DNA from: JAJFUG01 sp964473155
GTDB lineage: Bacteria; Gemmatimonadota; Glassbacteria; GWA2-58-10
Length of the DNA: 64,000 nt
Direction: 5' to 3'
Assembly (NCBI GenBank): GCA_964473155.1
Contig: CAYYNT010000012.1
Coordinates: forward strand, 14,906 to 78,905
Shown here piece by piece: positions 7,062-15,673 of this stretch (the stretch's first letter is position 1; each line of letters starts with the position of its first letter). The position numbers were made by a program, and so were the translations under genes. The notes under the pieces were generated by a model. The model was not told the DNA's origin. It did not search any database and saw only the letters and a list, made by a program, of their open reading frames with translations.

Positions 7062-10040
7062 ATGTTCTCTAAAATAGCCAAATTGATCTTTGGCGACCGG
7101 CACAAGCGGGAAACAAAAAAGATTCAACCGGTGGTCGAGCAGATCAACGAGATATGTTCTGATCTTCAAACCCTGAGCGATCAGGAGTTTCTGGCGCGCA
7201 GCCTGCTGTTGAAAGAGAGGATCAGCGCGATAACCGAGCCTGAGGAACAGGAGCGCGCCACGGACGAGGCCCTGCCTGAGGCGTTCGCCCTGATCAAGGA
7301 AGCCTGCCGCCGTAATGTGGGCCGTCAAATATCGGTCTGCGGCCAGCCGATGACCTGGGACATGGTGCCGTACGATGTCCAGCTTATCGGCGCGGTAGTG
7401 CTGCACCAGGGCAAGATAGCCGAAATGGCGACCGGGGAGGGCAAGACCCTGGTGGCCGTGATGCCGCTTTACCTGAACGCCCTCAAAGGCCGCGGAGTGC
7501 ACCTGGTCACCGTTAATGATTATCTGGCCCGCCGCGACAGCGAATGGATGGGAACGATATTCAGCTTCCTCGGTCTGACAGTGGGCTGCATCCAGCACGA
7601 CATGGACCCGCCGCAACGCAAGCAGGCCTATAATTGCGATATAACCTACGGCACGAACAACGAGTTCGGCTTTGATTACCTTCGCGACAATATGGCTTTC
7701 CGTCTGGATGACCGTGTCCAGCGCGGCCATCATTACGCCATCGTTGACGAGGTGGACAGCGTGCTGATCGACGAGGCCCGGACGCCGCTGATAATCTCAG
7801 GGCCGGTTCACGGGACCTCGGACACTTTCAAGCAGTACCGCTCTCTGGTGGATGATCTGGTTCGCGTGCAGGTCAGGGAGGTGAACAATATCCTGGCCGA
7901 TGCCGCCCGGTTGATGGAAGAGAGCGAAAAGGAAACCGATGAGAAGAAGGCGGAGACTCTTTCGTACGAGGCGGGGATAAAACTGTTGCAGGCCTCGCGC
8001 GGAATGCCCAAAAACAAGCGTCTGCTTAAAATCCTGAACGAAGTGGGCGCCAAAAAGCTCATGCAGCGCGCGGAAGCGGATATCATGCGCGAGAAGAAGA
8101 TGCACGAGCTGGACGAGGGCCTTTATTTCTCGATGGATGAAAAAGGCAACCAGGTGCAGCTTTCGGACCGCGGCATCGATCAATTGAGTCCGAACGACCC
8201 GCAGATGTTTATCATCCCAGATCTTTCGACCGAGATAGACAAGGTGCAGCAGGATGTTTCGCTCAGTCCGGTTCAGAAACATGAGCGCGTTCAGCGGATC
8301 GAGCGTGATTACCTGGACAAGAGCGACCGCATACATACGATACATCAGCTGCTGAAAGCTTATGCGCTGTTCGAGAAAGATGTCGAGTACGTGGTGCAGG
8401 AAGACAAGGTGCTGATAGTGGACGAGTTCACCGGCCGCCTGATGCCCGGCCGGCGGTTCAGCGACGGGCTGCATCAGGCGCTCGAGGCCAAGGAAAACGT
8501 GAAGATCGAGGGTGAAACCCAAACCCTGGCAACCATAACTCTGCAGAATTATTTCCGTCTCTACCAGAAACTGGCCGGTATGACCGGTACGGCCGAGACC
8601 GAGGCCAACGAGTTCTATCAGATTTATAAGCTGGATGTCGTGGTTGTCCCGACCAACCGCCCGGTAGTGCGTAATGACATGGATGACGTGATATTCCGCA
8701 CCCGCCGCGAGAAGTTCAACGCCATTATCGATGAGATCGCCGAACTGAACGCAAAGAACCGTCCGGTGCTGGTGGGCACAGTGAGCGTGGAGATATCCGA
8801 AACCCTGAGCCGCATGCTCAAGCGCAAGGGCATCCGGCATCATGTCCTGAATGCCAAATACCACCAGCAGGAGGCCGAGATAGTCGCGCGGGCCGGGCAG
8901 CCCGGAGCGGTGACAATCGCCACGAACATGGCCGGCCGCGGGACGGATATCAAGCTGGGGGAAGGGGTGCGCGAGGTGGGTGGCCTGGCTATCGTTGGCA
9001 CGGAGCGTCATGAGGCGCGCCGCATCGACCTTCAGTTGCGCGGCCGCAGCGGCCGTCAGGGCGACCCGGGCAGCACGCAGTTCTTCCTCTCCCTGGAAGA
9101 CGATCTTATGCGTTTGTTCGGGAGCGACAGGATTTCCGGGATCATGGACCGTCTGGGTCTCAAGGAGGGCGAGGTCATTACTCATCCTCTGGTTTCACGC
9201 TCGATCGAACGGGCCCAGAAAAAAGTGGAGGGCAATAACTTCCAGATCCGCAAGCACCTGCTGGAATATGACGATGTGATGAACCAGCAGCGCGAGGTGA
9301 TTTATGACCTGAGGCTGTTTGCTCTGGAAGGGAAAGAACTGGATGCGGAGTTCAAGAGCTTTATTGATGACGCGGCGGGGATCAAGCTCGACCAGCATAT
9401 CCTGCCGGGCGCTCCGCCGGAGGAGTGGGACCTGAAAGGCCTCTCCGCCGACCTTCTGCGTACGTTCCTGCTCAGCGTGCCGCTGGAAAAGAAAGAACTC
9501 GATGAGCTGAACGCCCAGGATATCCGTGATCAGGTTCTCAGTCTGGTCGATCAGCTTTTCGGGCTGAAATGCCAGGAACTGGGAGAGGACCGTAAGACTT
9601 TCCTGATGCAGCATATCCTTCTGCGTGTGCTGGATGAGAACTGGCGCGAACACCTTTATTTCCTGGATTACCTCAAGAGCGGGATAAATTTCAGGGCCTA
9701 CGGCCAGAAAGACCCGCTTGTCGAATATAAAAAAGAGGCTTACCAGGCATTTGTGGAAATGATGGAGCGGATAAAGGTTGAGGTGGCCTCCCTGTTCTTC
9801 AAGGCGCAATTCATCGAGGAAAGCGAGATGAACCGCCCCCGCCGTCCCGAAATGACCGCCGTGCACCATGCCACTATCTCGGCTTTCCAGGGAGCCCAGC
9901 CGACTTTGTCCGGACCGGAGGAACAGCCGCATAAGGTGCAGACAGTGAAACGGGACCAGCCCAAGGTGGGCCGCAACGATCCATGTCCCTGCGGCAGCGG
10001 CAAGAAGTATAAGCACTGCCACGGCAAGGATGCGATCTGA
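7062..10040 (+). CDS. secA: Preprotein translocase ATPase SecA
   Basis: Motor ATPase that drives unfolded preproteins through SecYEG. The 992 residues include Walker A (MATGEGKTL), the DEAD-like box with VDSVLIDEARTPLIISG, the preprotein crosslinking domain, the second motor domain (TNMAGRGTDIKLG and the LRGRSGRQGDPGS motif), the helical scaffold and a C-terminal SEC-C zinc finger (CPCGSGKKYKHCHG) that binds SecB or lipid. It is longer than the about 900 residues of E. coli SecA, with an insertion at about 260-340. It is downstream of nadD with a 101-bp gap that probably holds a promoter. Confidence 0.98.
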   Translation: MFSKIAKLIFGDRHKRETKKIQPVVEQINEICSDLQTLSDQEFLARSLLLKERISAITEPEEQERATDEALPEAFALIKEACRRNVGRQISVCGQPMTWDMVPYDVQLIGAVVLHQGKIAEMATGEGKTLVAVMPLYLNALKGRGVHLVTVNDYLARRDSEWMGTIFSFLGLTVGCIQHDMDPPQRKQAYNCDITYGTNNEFGFDYLRDNMAFRLDDRVQRGHHYAIVDEVDSVLIDEARTPLIISGPVHGTSDTFKQYRSLVDDLVRVQVREVNNILADAARLMEESEKETDEKKAETLSYEAGIKLLQASRGMPKNKRLLKILNEVGAKKLMQRAEADIMREKKMHELDEGLYFSMDEKGNQVQLSDRGIDQLSPNDPQMFIIPDLSTEIDKVQQDVSLSPVQKHERVQRIERDYLDKSDRIHTIHQLLKAYALFEKDVEYVVQEDKVLIVDEFTGRLMPGRRFSDGLHQALEAKENVKIEGETQTLATITLQNYFRLYQKLAGMTGTAETEANEFYQIYKLDVVVVPTNRPVVRNDMDDVIFRTRREKFNAIIDEIAELNAKNRPVLVGTVSVEISETLSRMLKRKGIRHHVLNAKYHQQEAEIVARAGQPGAVTIATNMAGRGTDIKLGEGVREVGGLAIVGTERHEARRIDLQLRGRSGRQGDPGSTQFFLSLEDDLMRLFGSDRISGIMDRLGLKEGEVITHPLVSRSIERAQKKVEGNNFQIRKHLLEYDDVMNQQREVIYDLRLFALEGKELDAEFKSFIDDAAGIKLDQHILPGAPPEEWDLKGLSADLLRTFLLSVPLEKKELDELNAQDIRDQVLSLVDQLFGLKCQELGEDRKTFLMQHILLRVLDENWREHLYFLDYLKSGINFRAYGQKDPLVEYKKEAYQAFVEMMERIKVEVASLFFKAQFIEESEMNRPRRPEMTAVHHATISAFQGAQPTLSGPEEQPHKVQTVKRDQPKVGRNDPCPCGSGKKYKHCHGKDAI

Positions 10041-10080
10041 GTCGTGAAAGCGCTGGCGCGGATTAACCGCGGAGGTGACG

Positions 10081-10893
10081 ATGGCTGAGATCAGGAATAA
10101 ACCGGAGGAGGTTATCCTCTCCCGTGAGCAGCTCCGCGAAGTGGAGGGCTTCCAGGCTTCTTTCGCCGCTCTCTGGAACGAGATGCGGGACACAGTCGAG
10201 GAGTTCGATAGCATTATTATGCGGCATTATTTTAACCGTGAGAACGGTTACCTGGACGAACAGCAGAATAACCTTCGGGAAATAGTAATCCTGCAGAACC
10301 GCCTGGAGGATATAGCTGCCAGGATGGGTGCTGGGGCCGCATCGCTGAAATTATTCATGAAAGCTCTTCAGACCTCCATACAAGGAGGCGCACCGCTTTC
10401 AGAAGCACCGGATCAGATAAAGCAGGAAAATAAAGAGCCCGCTCAGCAGAAACCGGCCGAAAAACCTCCGCAGTCCGCAGCGCAGAAAGGACCCGCAGCC
10501 AAAGCAAATACAGAGCGAAAGAGCAGCCTGCTGATGACCGGCGCATCTCAGCTCTGCGATCTCTCGCAGCGGGGAGGCGAGATTTCGATCAAGCTGTTTT
10601 TTGAGGAAATGGGGCTGCTGCGTCCCGAAAGATATGATCTTCTGCGTGAGATAACCCGCCAACTCCACGAACTCCTTTACCAGCGGAAACTTGTCGGTTA
10701 CAGCAAGACCTCGCTTGTATTCGGACGGGACCAGAGCCTGTCGGATGTCCTGGTCTCGCTGGAGCCGGTATTCCTCTCTGAGAGCGTAAGGACATTACTG
10801 GCCTCGGATGGTATAACACCGTCCGGGACCGCTCTTCGACTGAGTTGCCGCCAGGAGGGATGTGAGCTTGTGTATTTAATTGCTCCCGAATGA
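10081..10893 (+). CDS. Protein of unknown function, 270 aa
   Basis: I do not recognise the family. The start at 10081 is preferred over the in-frame GTG at 10075 because the GGAGG site overlaps that GTG. Residues 10-110 look helical and coiled-coil-prone (EVEGFQASFAALWNEMRDTVEEFD). A Lys/Pro/Gln-rich linker follows at about 115-150, then a compact C-terminal domain of about 120 residues. There is no signal peptide or membrane segment. It lies 40 bp after secA on the same strand, so it is probably co-transcribed with it. A cytosolic adaptor or regulatory protein is possible but unsupported. Confidence 0.7.
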   Translation: MAEIRNKPEEVILSREQLREVEGFQASFAALWNEMRDTVEEFDSIIMRHYFNRENGYLDEQQNNLREIVILQNRLEDIAARMGAGAASLKLFMKALQTSIQGGAPLSEAPDQIKQENKEPAQQKPAEKPPQSAAQKGPAAKANTERKSSLLMTGASQLCDLSQRGGEISIKLFFEEMGLLRPERYDLLREITRQLHELLYQRKLVGYSKTSLVFGRDQSLSDVLVSLEPVFLSESVRTLLASDGITPSGTALRLSCRQEGCELVYLIAPE

Positions 10894-11157
10894 ATTCAGA
10901 CAGATTGGGCCTGGAAACCGCTGGGCGTCTGTTCAAGCTGTTACAGATCCGAGAGACTGCCGGGTGAACACCGGAACGAAACGTTAATATACGGTTTCAT
11001 GAAAGCTCCAGCTCCATGGACGCCTCCGGGTAAGGTTGAAGAGGAATTGACTTGCAACCGAGTGTACAGCCGCCAAATAACCTGTTATATTTATTCAGGT
11101 AAGAAAATCGGTGCAACCGGATGTGGGACCGGCGGTCTGGAAAGATGCAGGTAAAAT

Positions 11158-13332
11158 ATGCCTAAAGAAGATCTGTTCAATATTTTAAGCAATCATAAAA
11201 ATCTGGATCTGGCGCTTATCGAGCGGGTCTATGATTTCAGCGCCGAGGCGCACAAGGGCCAGAAACGCAAGTCCGGCGAAGATTTTATAATGCACTCGGT
11301 GGAAGTGGTGAAAATACTCCTCGACTTGCGCCTTTATGACAGCGTATCAATCGCCGCCGCACTGGTGCATGATGTAATCGAGGACACAGAACATAAACTG
11401 GAAGAGATAAAGAGCGAATTTGGCGATGAGATCGCCGCCATCGTGGACGGATTGACCAAGATCAACCGCATGGATGGTTATGCCGCGCCGCGCTCTATCC
11501 AGGATGAACAGATCGAGAACTACCGCAAGCTCATTCTTTCGATGGCCCGTGACATACGGGTCATCCTGATAAAATTCGCCGATCGTCTCCACAACATGCG
11601 TACGCTGGATGCCCTGAGCGCGGAGAAGCGTCAGCGTATCTCCCGTGAAACCCTGGACATCTATGCCCCCCTGGCCCACCGTTTCGGAATCGCCCTGATC
11701 CGCTGGGAGCTTGAGGACCTTGCGTTCAAATACCTCGAACCGTTGCGTTACAAGGAACTGGCGAAGAAGTTAGCTCAGAAGAGGATCGAGCGGGAGGCTT
11801 TGATCGAGCGTTTCAAGGAGCCGCTTCAGAAAGCAATCAATGAAGCCGGGATCAAGTCCGAGGTCACCGGACGTCCCAAGCACCTGTACAGCATCTACAA
11901 AAAGATGGAGCGCCGCAACAAAACCTTCGAGGAATTGTACGATCTTCTGGGGCTGCGGGTGCTTACCGATACGGTGGCTTCCTGCTACCATATCCTTGGA
12001 ATAATTCATTCCACCTGGACCCCGCTTCATGACCGTTTCAAAGACTATATCGCTACGCCTAAATCGAACATGTACCAGTCGCTGCATACCACGGTGTATG
12101 GTCCGGGCGGGCATTTGATCGAGATACAGGTGCGCACTCATGAGATGAACCGCACCGCGGAGTTCGGTATTGCCGCGCACTGGAAGTTCAAGGAGCAGCA
12201 GAGCGGCCAGAGCGAACTTGACAAGCGCATGAGCTGGCTGAGAGAGGTGCTGGAGTGGCAGAGCGAAGCCACTGATCCCAAGGACTTCATGGAGTTCCTG
12301 AAGATCGACCTGTTTGACGATGAGGTGTTTGTTTTCACTCCGAAAGGCAGTCTGATGAAGCTGCCGGCCGGTTCCACGCTTATCGATTTCGCTTTCGCGG
12401 TGCACACGGAGGTGGGCCTGCACTGCGCGGGCGGCAAGATTGACGGCAGGATAGCGCCGCTGCACACCCGGCTCAAAAGCGGACAGACAGTCCAGATTAT
12501 CACCAATCCGAACACGCATCCGAGTAAAGACTGGATCCAGTTCGTGCGTTCCACGAAGGCGCGTGGCAAGATCAGGGCCTGGATCAGGGAACAGGAATTC
12601 GCCGACAGCCTCAAGCTGGGCCGGGAGATGCTGGAGCGCGAGCTGCGCAAGCAGCGTCTGCCCAGAATCGACGAGGCGCAGATGAATGCTCTTCTGCAGC
12701 ATTTCAACCTTCCGGGTCCGGCGGAGAAACTGTATGCCGCAATCGGCCAGGGTAATGTTTCAGTCAGCCAGGTTCTCAGCCAGATCGCGCCCGAGACCCA
12801 GGAGCGCGAGCAGAAACCGCGCGCCTTCGACCGTCTGCTCGACCGCTTACGCAAGGATTCCTCGGCAATTCGTATCCAGGGAATCGGAAACCTGATGGTC
12901 ACCTATGCCGGATGCTGCCAGCCTGTGCCAGGAGACCGCGTGGTGGGTTATATTACTCGGGGCCGTGGAGTTTCGATCCATCGTGCCGATTGTCCAAACC
13001 TTCTGCACATGAGCACGGAACCCGGGCGGAGGGTCGGAATCGACTGGCAGGCCGGGGATGATGAGGACTTCATCGTGCGGCTTCAGATAACCGGTGAAGA
13101 CCGCAAAGGCATGCTGGCTGATCTGACGGCGGCGATTACGGATACCGGAACCAACATTCAAAGCGCGGAACTGAAATCAAGCAATTTTGAATTCACCGGG
13201 ACTTTTGTGGTGGAAGTGCGCGACCTGAAGCATTTGAACCGGATTATAACGGCGCTGAAAAAAATCAGCGGCGTGGAAAAAGTCACACGCATGGAGTCGT
13301 TTTCACCGCGAGCGATCGAGAAATCAGGCTGA
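11158..13332 (+). CDS. rel: Bifunctional (p)ppGpp synthetase/hydrolase
   Basis: Makes and degrades the stringent-response alarmone (p)ppGpp. The order of the 724 residues is HD hydrolase domain (His71-Asp72 in HDVIEDT, and DRLHNMRTL), synthetase domain (RPKHLYSIYKKM, YQSLHTTVYGP, EIQVRT), TGS domain (about 385-450), a central region with CCQPVPGDRVVGYITRGRG, and a C-terminal ACT domain. The synthetase carries RFKD at 293-296. The RxKD form is the bifunctional type, as opposed to ExDD of synthetase-only RelA, and with the intact HD site this predicts both activities. It stands alone, 264 bp after the previous gene. Confidence 0.96.
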   Translation: MPKEDLFNILSNHKNLDLALIERVYDFSAEAHKGQKRKSGEDFIMHSVEVVKILLDLRLYDSVSIAAALVHDVIEDTEHKLEEIKSEFGDEIAAIVDGLTKINRMDGYAAPRSIQDEQIENYRKLILSMARDIRVILIKFADRLHNMRTLDALSAEKRQRISRETLDIYAPLAHRFGIALIRWELEDLAFKYLEPLRYKELAKKLAQKRIEREALIERFKEPLQKAINEAGIKSEVTGRPKHLYSIYKKMERRNKTFEELYDLLGLRVLTDTVASCYHILGIIHSTWTPLHDRFKDYIATPKSNMYQSLHTTVYGPGGHLIEIQVRTHEMNRTAEFGIAAHWKFKEQQSGQSELDKRMSWLREVLEWQSEATDPKDFMEFLKIDLFDDEVFVFTPKGSLMKLPAGSTLIDFAFAVHTEVGLHCAGGKIDGRIAPLHTRLKSGQTVQIITNPNTHPSKDWIQFVRSTKARGKIRAWIREQEFADSLKLGREMLERELRKQRLPRIDEAQMNALLQHFNLPGPAEKLYAAIGQGNVSVSQVLSQIAPETQEREQKPRAFDRLLDRLRKDSSAIRIQGIGNLMVTYAGCCQPVPGDRVVGYITRGRGVSIHRADCPNLLHMSTEPGRRVGIDWQAGDDEDFIVRLQITGEDRKGMLADLTAAITDTGTNIQSAELKSSNFEFTGTFVVEVRDLKHLNRIITALKKISGVEKVTRMESFSPRAIEKSG

Positions 13333-13385
13333 AACTGCCGTTTATATCCTTGTACGCGTAAGCCCTTTCCCGCGGGGAGGGTCAG

Positions 13386-14585
13386 ATGCAGCAGCTCTCC
13401 ACTTTTTTGTCGGCTGTTTTGCTGAGGCTGGCCGAATCAGCGAACAATTATATTATACCTCACGCCCAGCGCTGGAAGGCGGTTCAGCAGGGCTGGAGCA
13501 GATCCAGCGGAGAAGCGGCGCATATAGTTCCATGGATTATGTCAGCGCTTATAGTCGCGGGCGCCTTGTTCGCGATTATTTACCTTCGCCGTGATAAGGC
13601 TAAACAGAAAGAACGCGAGTTTATCTACTATCAGCGCAAGTCCCAGGAAAAGGGGCTTGATCCGCAATGCCTCAAGCTCCTGGACAGCGCAGTGCAAATA
13701 TCCGGAATCGAGCAGCCGTTCAGGATTCTCGACTCGTTTGACATCTTCCAGCATGTGATTGAGACTTATGAACATAAAAGTGATTTTTCCGACCAGGAAC
13801 GCGCCTATTTCAACCAGATGGTAGAAAAGATCAAGGAAGGCCTTGGTTTCCGGCAGATCGAAGAGGCCGTTCCGCTGACCACCTCGCACGAAATCAAACC
13901 CGGCCAGACTGTTAAGATCCGGTTGCACCGCGATGGCCAGGATTTCGAGTTCGATTCGGCAGTGATAAACAACGACGAGAAGATGATGTCGCTGGATGGA
14001 ACGGCCATGGATTTCGATTATCTTGGGCTGGGAATGGATACGGTCATGGAAGTGACATTCCATCGTGAATCGGATGCTGGTTATTCTCTCCAGAGCATAA
14101 TGGCAAAGATGCCCGACACGGAGAAAAAAATCGTTTTTTTGAAACACCCTAAAAAGATGGAGCGTTCGCAGGCTCGCAATTTTTCGCGCATGGAGGTAAT
14201 CTTCCCGTTCAGTTATTACCATCTGGAAAAAGAAAAATTTAACAAGATAGAGATCGATTCGAATCTGGAGGCCTGCGAAAACCGTCCGGTCTACCGCGGT
14301 GAAAGCGTAGACATCAGCGGCGGAGGGATAGCTTTCAACACTTACCGGAAGATCACAAAGGGAGACTTTCTATATCTTAATTTCCAGATGTTGAGCGAGG
14401 AGCACTCAGAGCCTCTGCTGGCTGAGGTGGTCTGGACCGGGCAGGATAAAAAGCGCGAAAAAATATTTCTTATAAGAGCTAAGTTTTTCAGTATTAATGA
14501 AAAAATGCAGGATGAACTGATGAAGTTTGTTTATCAGATGCAGCGTCGGGTGGCGCGCAGAATGAAATTTGCACCCAAACGCTGA
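13386..14585 (+). CDS. Membrane-anchored PilZ domain protein (YcgR-like)
   Basis: A probable cyclic-di-GMP receptor. Of 399 residues, about 46-66 form one transmembrane helix. A helical linker leads to a YcgR-N-like beta domain (about 165-255) and a C-terminal PilZ domain (about 260-390). The c-di-GMP ligands are intact: RxxxR at Arg264-Arg268 and the (D/N)xSxxG motif DISGGG at 309-314. YcgR-like proteins slow flagellar motors or control surface behaviour, and chemotaxis genes lie 6 kb away. The ribosome binding site GGGGAGGG precedes the ATG. Transcription ends at a perfect bidirectional terminator. Confidence 0.88.
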   Translation: MQQLSTFLSAVLLRLAESANNYIIPHAQRWKAVQQGWSRSSGEAAHIVPWIMSALIVAGALFAIIYLRRDKAKQKEREFIYYQRKSQEKGLDPQCLKLLDSAVQISGIEQPFRILDSFDIFQHVIETYEHKSDFSDQERAYFNQMVEKIKEGLGFRQIEEAVPLTTSHEIKPGQTVKIRLHRDGQDFEFDSAVINNDEKMMSLDGTAMDFDYLGLGMDTVMEVTFHRESDAGYSLQSIMAKMPDTEKKIVFLKHPKKMERSQARNFSRMEVIFPFSYYHLEKEKFNKIEIDSNLEACENRPVYRGESVDISGGGIAFNTYRKITKGDFLYLNFQMLSEEHSEPLLAEVVWTGQDKKREKIFLIRAKFFSINEKMQDELMKFVYQMQRRVARRMKFAPKR

Positions 14586-14603
14586 TTGAATGAATCGTCT
14601 TGT

Positions 14604-14641
14604 AAAACAGCCCGGCCTCTGAAAAGAGACCGGGCTGTTTT
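14604..14641. terminator. Bidirectional terminator
   Basis: A perfect 12-bp stem, AAAACAGCCCGG / CCGGGCTGTTTT, extended inwards by CTCT/AGAG. A-rich and T-rich arms give a U-tract in both directions. It sits between the convergent PilZ gene (plus) and zinc-ribbon gene (minus). Confidence 0.92.
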
Positions 14642-14669
14642 GTTACTGGAGACGTCTTGCTGACCGTGT

Positions 14670-15023
14670 TTAATCGATGCGATAGAGTATCCGCCCGCAA
14701 TGATTGCAGAATTCGATTACATCCTGGTGTTCTGTAACCAGCTTGCTGCCGGTAGGCGCGGACACAAAACAACCGTAGCAGACGCCATTCTTAACCGGGG
14801 CCATCGGACGGTCGTACTTGTCGGCTATTCTCAGGAAACGCTGGTAAAGGATCGGATCGAGCTGTTCGGTCACCTCGCGGATCGACTCTTCTATCTTCTC
14901 TTTTTTATCGAGCGCAAATCCCATCTGCTCGTACTGCTCGACCACCTGGAAATCCTGCATCTCTTTTTTAAGATTCAGCAGGTCCTGGAGGAACATAAGC
15001 AGTCTCAACTGGCTCTCTTTCAT
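14670..15023 (-). CDS. Short C4 zinc-ribbon protein
   Basis: About 117 residues from the ATG at 15023 (an upstream GTG at 15035 is possible). The N-terminal half is a charged coiled coil (NLKKEMQDFQVVEQYEQMG). The C-terminal half holds two CxxC knuckles (CYGC and CNHC, spaced by about 20 residues) as in the C4-type zinc-ribbon family PF02591. Known members are usually about 230-250 residues with a longer N-terminal coiled coil; here only the distal part is present. It is 31 bp downstream of the EIIA-like gene on the same strand. The molecular function of the family is not settled. Confidence 0.75.
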   Translation of the reverse strand: MKESQLRLLMFLQDLLNLKKEMQDFQVVEQYEQMGFALDKKEKIEESIREVTEQLDPILYQRFLRIADKYDRPMAPVKNGVCYGCFVSAPTGSKLVTEHQDVIEFCNHCGRILYRID

Positions 15024-15054
15024 CTCGTACAGCACCGGGTCTGAGTTGTGGGGT

Positions 15055-15516
15055 TCAATTCGGGATTTCGTCCAGCAGTTTCAGGAACTCTGGAATTTCC
15101 TTGATTTCCTTGAGTTTTCCGCCGATATCCTGGATTTTGCAAAACTGGGCGACCTTTCCGAGGACTGGCAGATAGTAGTTTGAAATCTCGATCGGAGGAG
15201 CGACAATCAGGAAGAAGAAGCTGGCCGGTTTGCCGTCGATGGATTTAAAATCCAGGCCCTCGCAGTGACGTCCGAACGCGACATTCAGCTTGTCCACGAC
15301 CAGCGAGCGGCAATGAGGTATCGCGAATCCCTTGCCGATGCCTGTGGAACCAAGGTTTTCCCGCTTCTTCAGCATCTTGAACAGCATGTCCTTGGCTTTT
15401 TCATCCAGCTTCATCAGGTTTATAAGCTCCAGCAGGACTCCATCCTTATCGCTCGCCTTGAGGTTGAGATTCACGTTCGTATTGTTGAACAGCTCCTTCA
15501 ATTCCATCTGCTTCAT
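15055..15516 (-). CDS. PTS EIIA-type (PtsN-like) regulatory protein
   Basis: A 153-residue EIIA domain of the fructose/nitrogen type. The signature around the phosphorylated His is clear: GSTGIGKGFAIPHCRS, with the His in IPHCRS. No EIIB or EIIC transporter domain is fused or adjacent. It is therefore probably a regulatory phosphoryl acceptor, as PtsN is in nitrogen-PTS systems. No ptsI or ptsH is seen in the window. It is co-directional with the downstream zinc-ribbon gene and separated from the ClC gene by 157 bp. Confidence 0.88.
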   Translation of the reverse strand: MKQMELKELFNNTNVNLNLKASDKDGVLLELINLMKLDEKAKDMLFKMLKKRENLGSTGIGKGFAIPHCRSLVVDKLNVAFGRHCEGLDFKSIDGKPASFFFLIVAPPIEISNYYLPVLGKVAQFCKIQDIGGKLKEIKEIPEFLKLLDEIPN

Positions 15517-15673
15517 CTCCAGACAAGGATTTAGAACTTCCCGGCCCGCCGGAATCTCTCTTTTCCGGCAAGGTCCATGGACTGCCCGAAAACAGGCCAG
15601 GCATATATTTTAAACATTAAAGCTTGCATCAGCAGTGTCAAGCATTTTCGTATTTAATAACCGGCGTGGTGTT

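Noticed and set aside
7797..9185. Long open frame (462 codons) antisense to secA
   Set aside because: It mirrors the codon bias of secA, has no ribosome binding site, signal or known motif, and lies fully inside a certain gene.
9195..10214. Open frame antisense to the secA 3' end and the following gene
   Set aside because: Shadow of GC-rich coding sequence; no family features and it spans two plus-strand genes and their ribosome binding sites.
11047..11092. Promoter before rel (TTGACT plus TATATT)
   Set aside because: The spacing between the two boxes is 34 bp, twice what sigma-70 uses.
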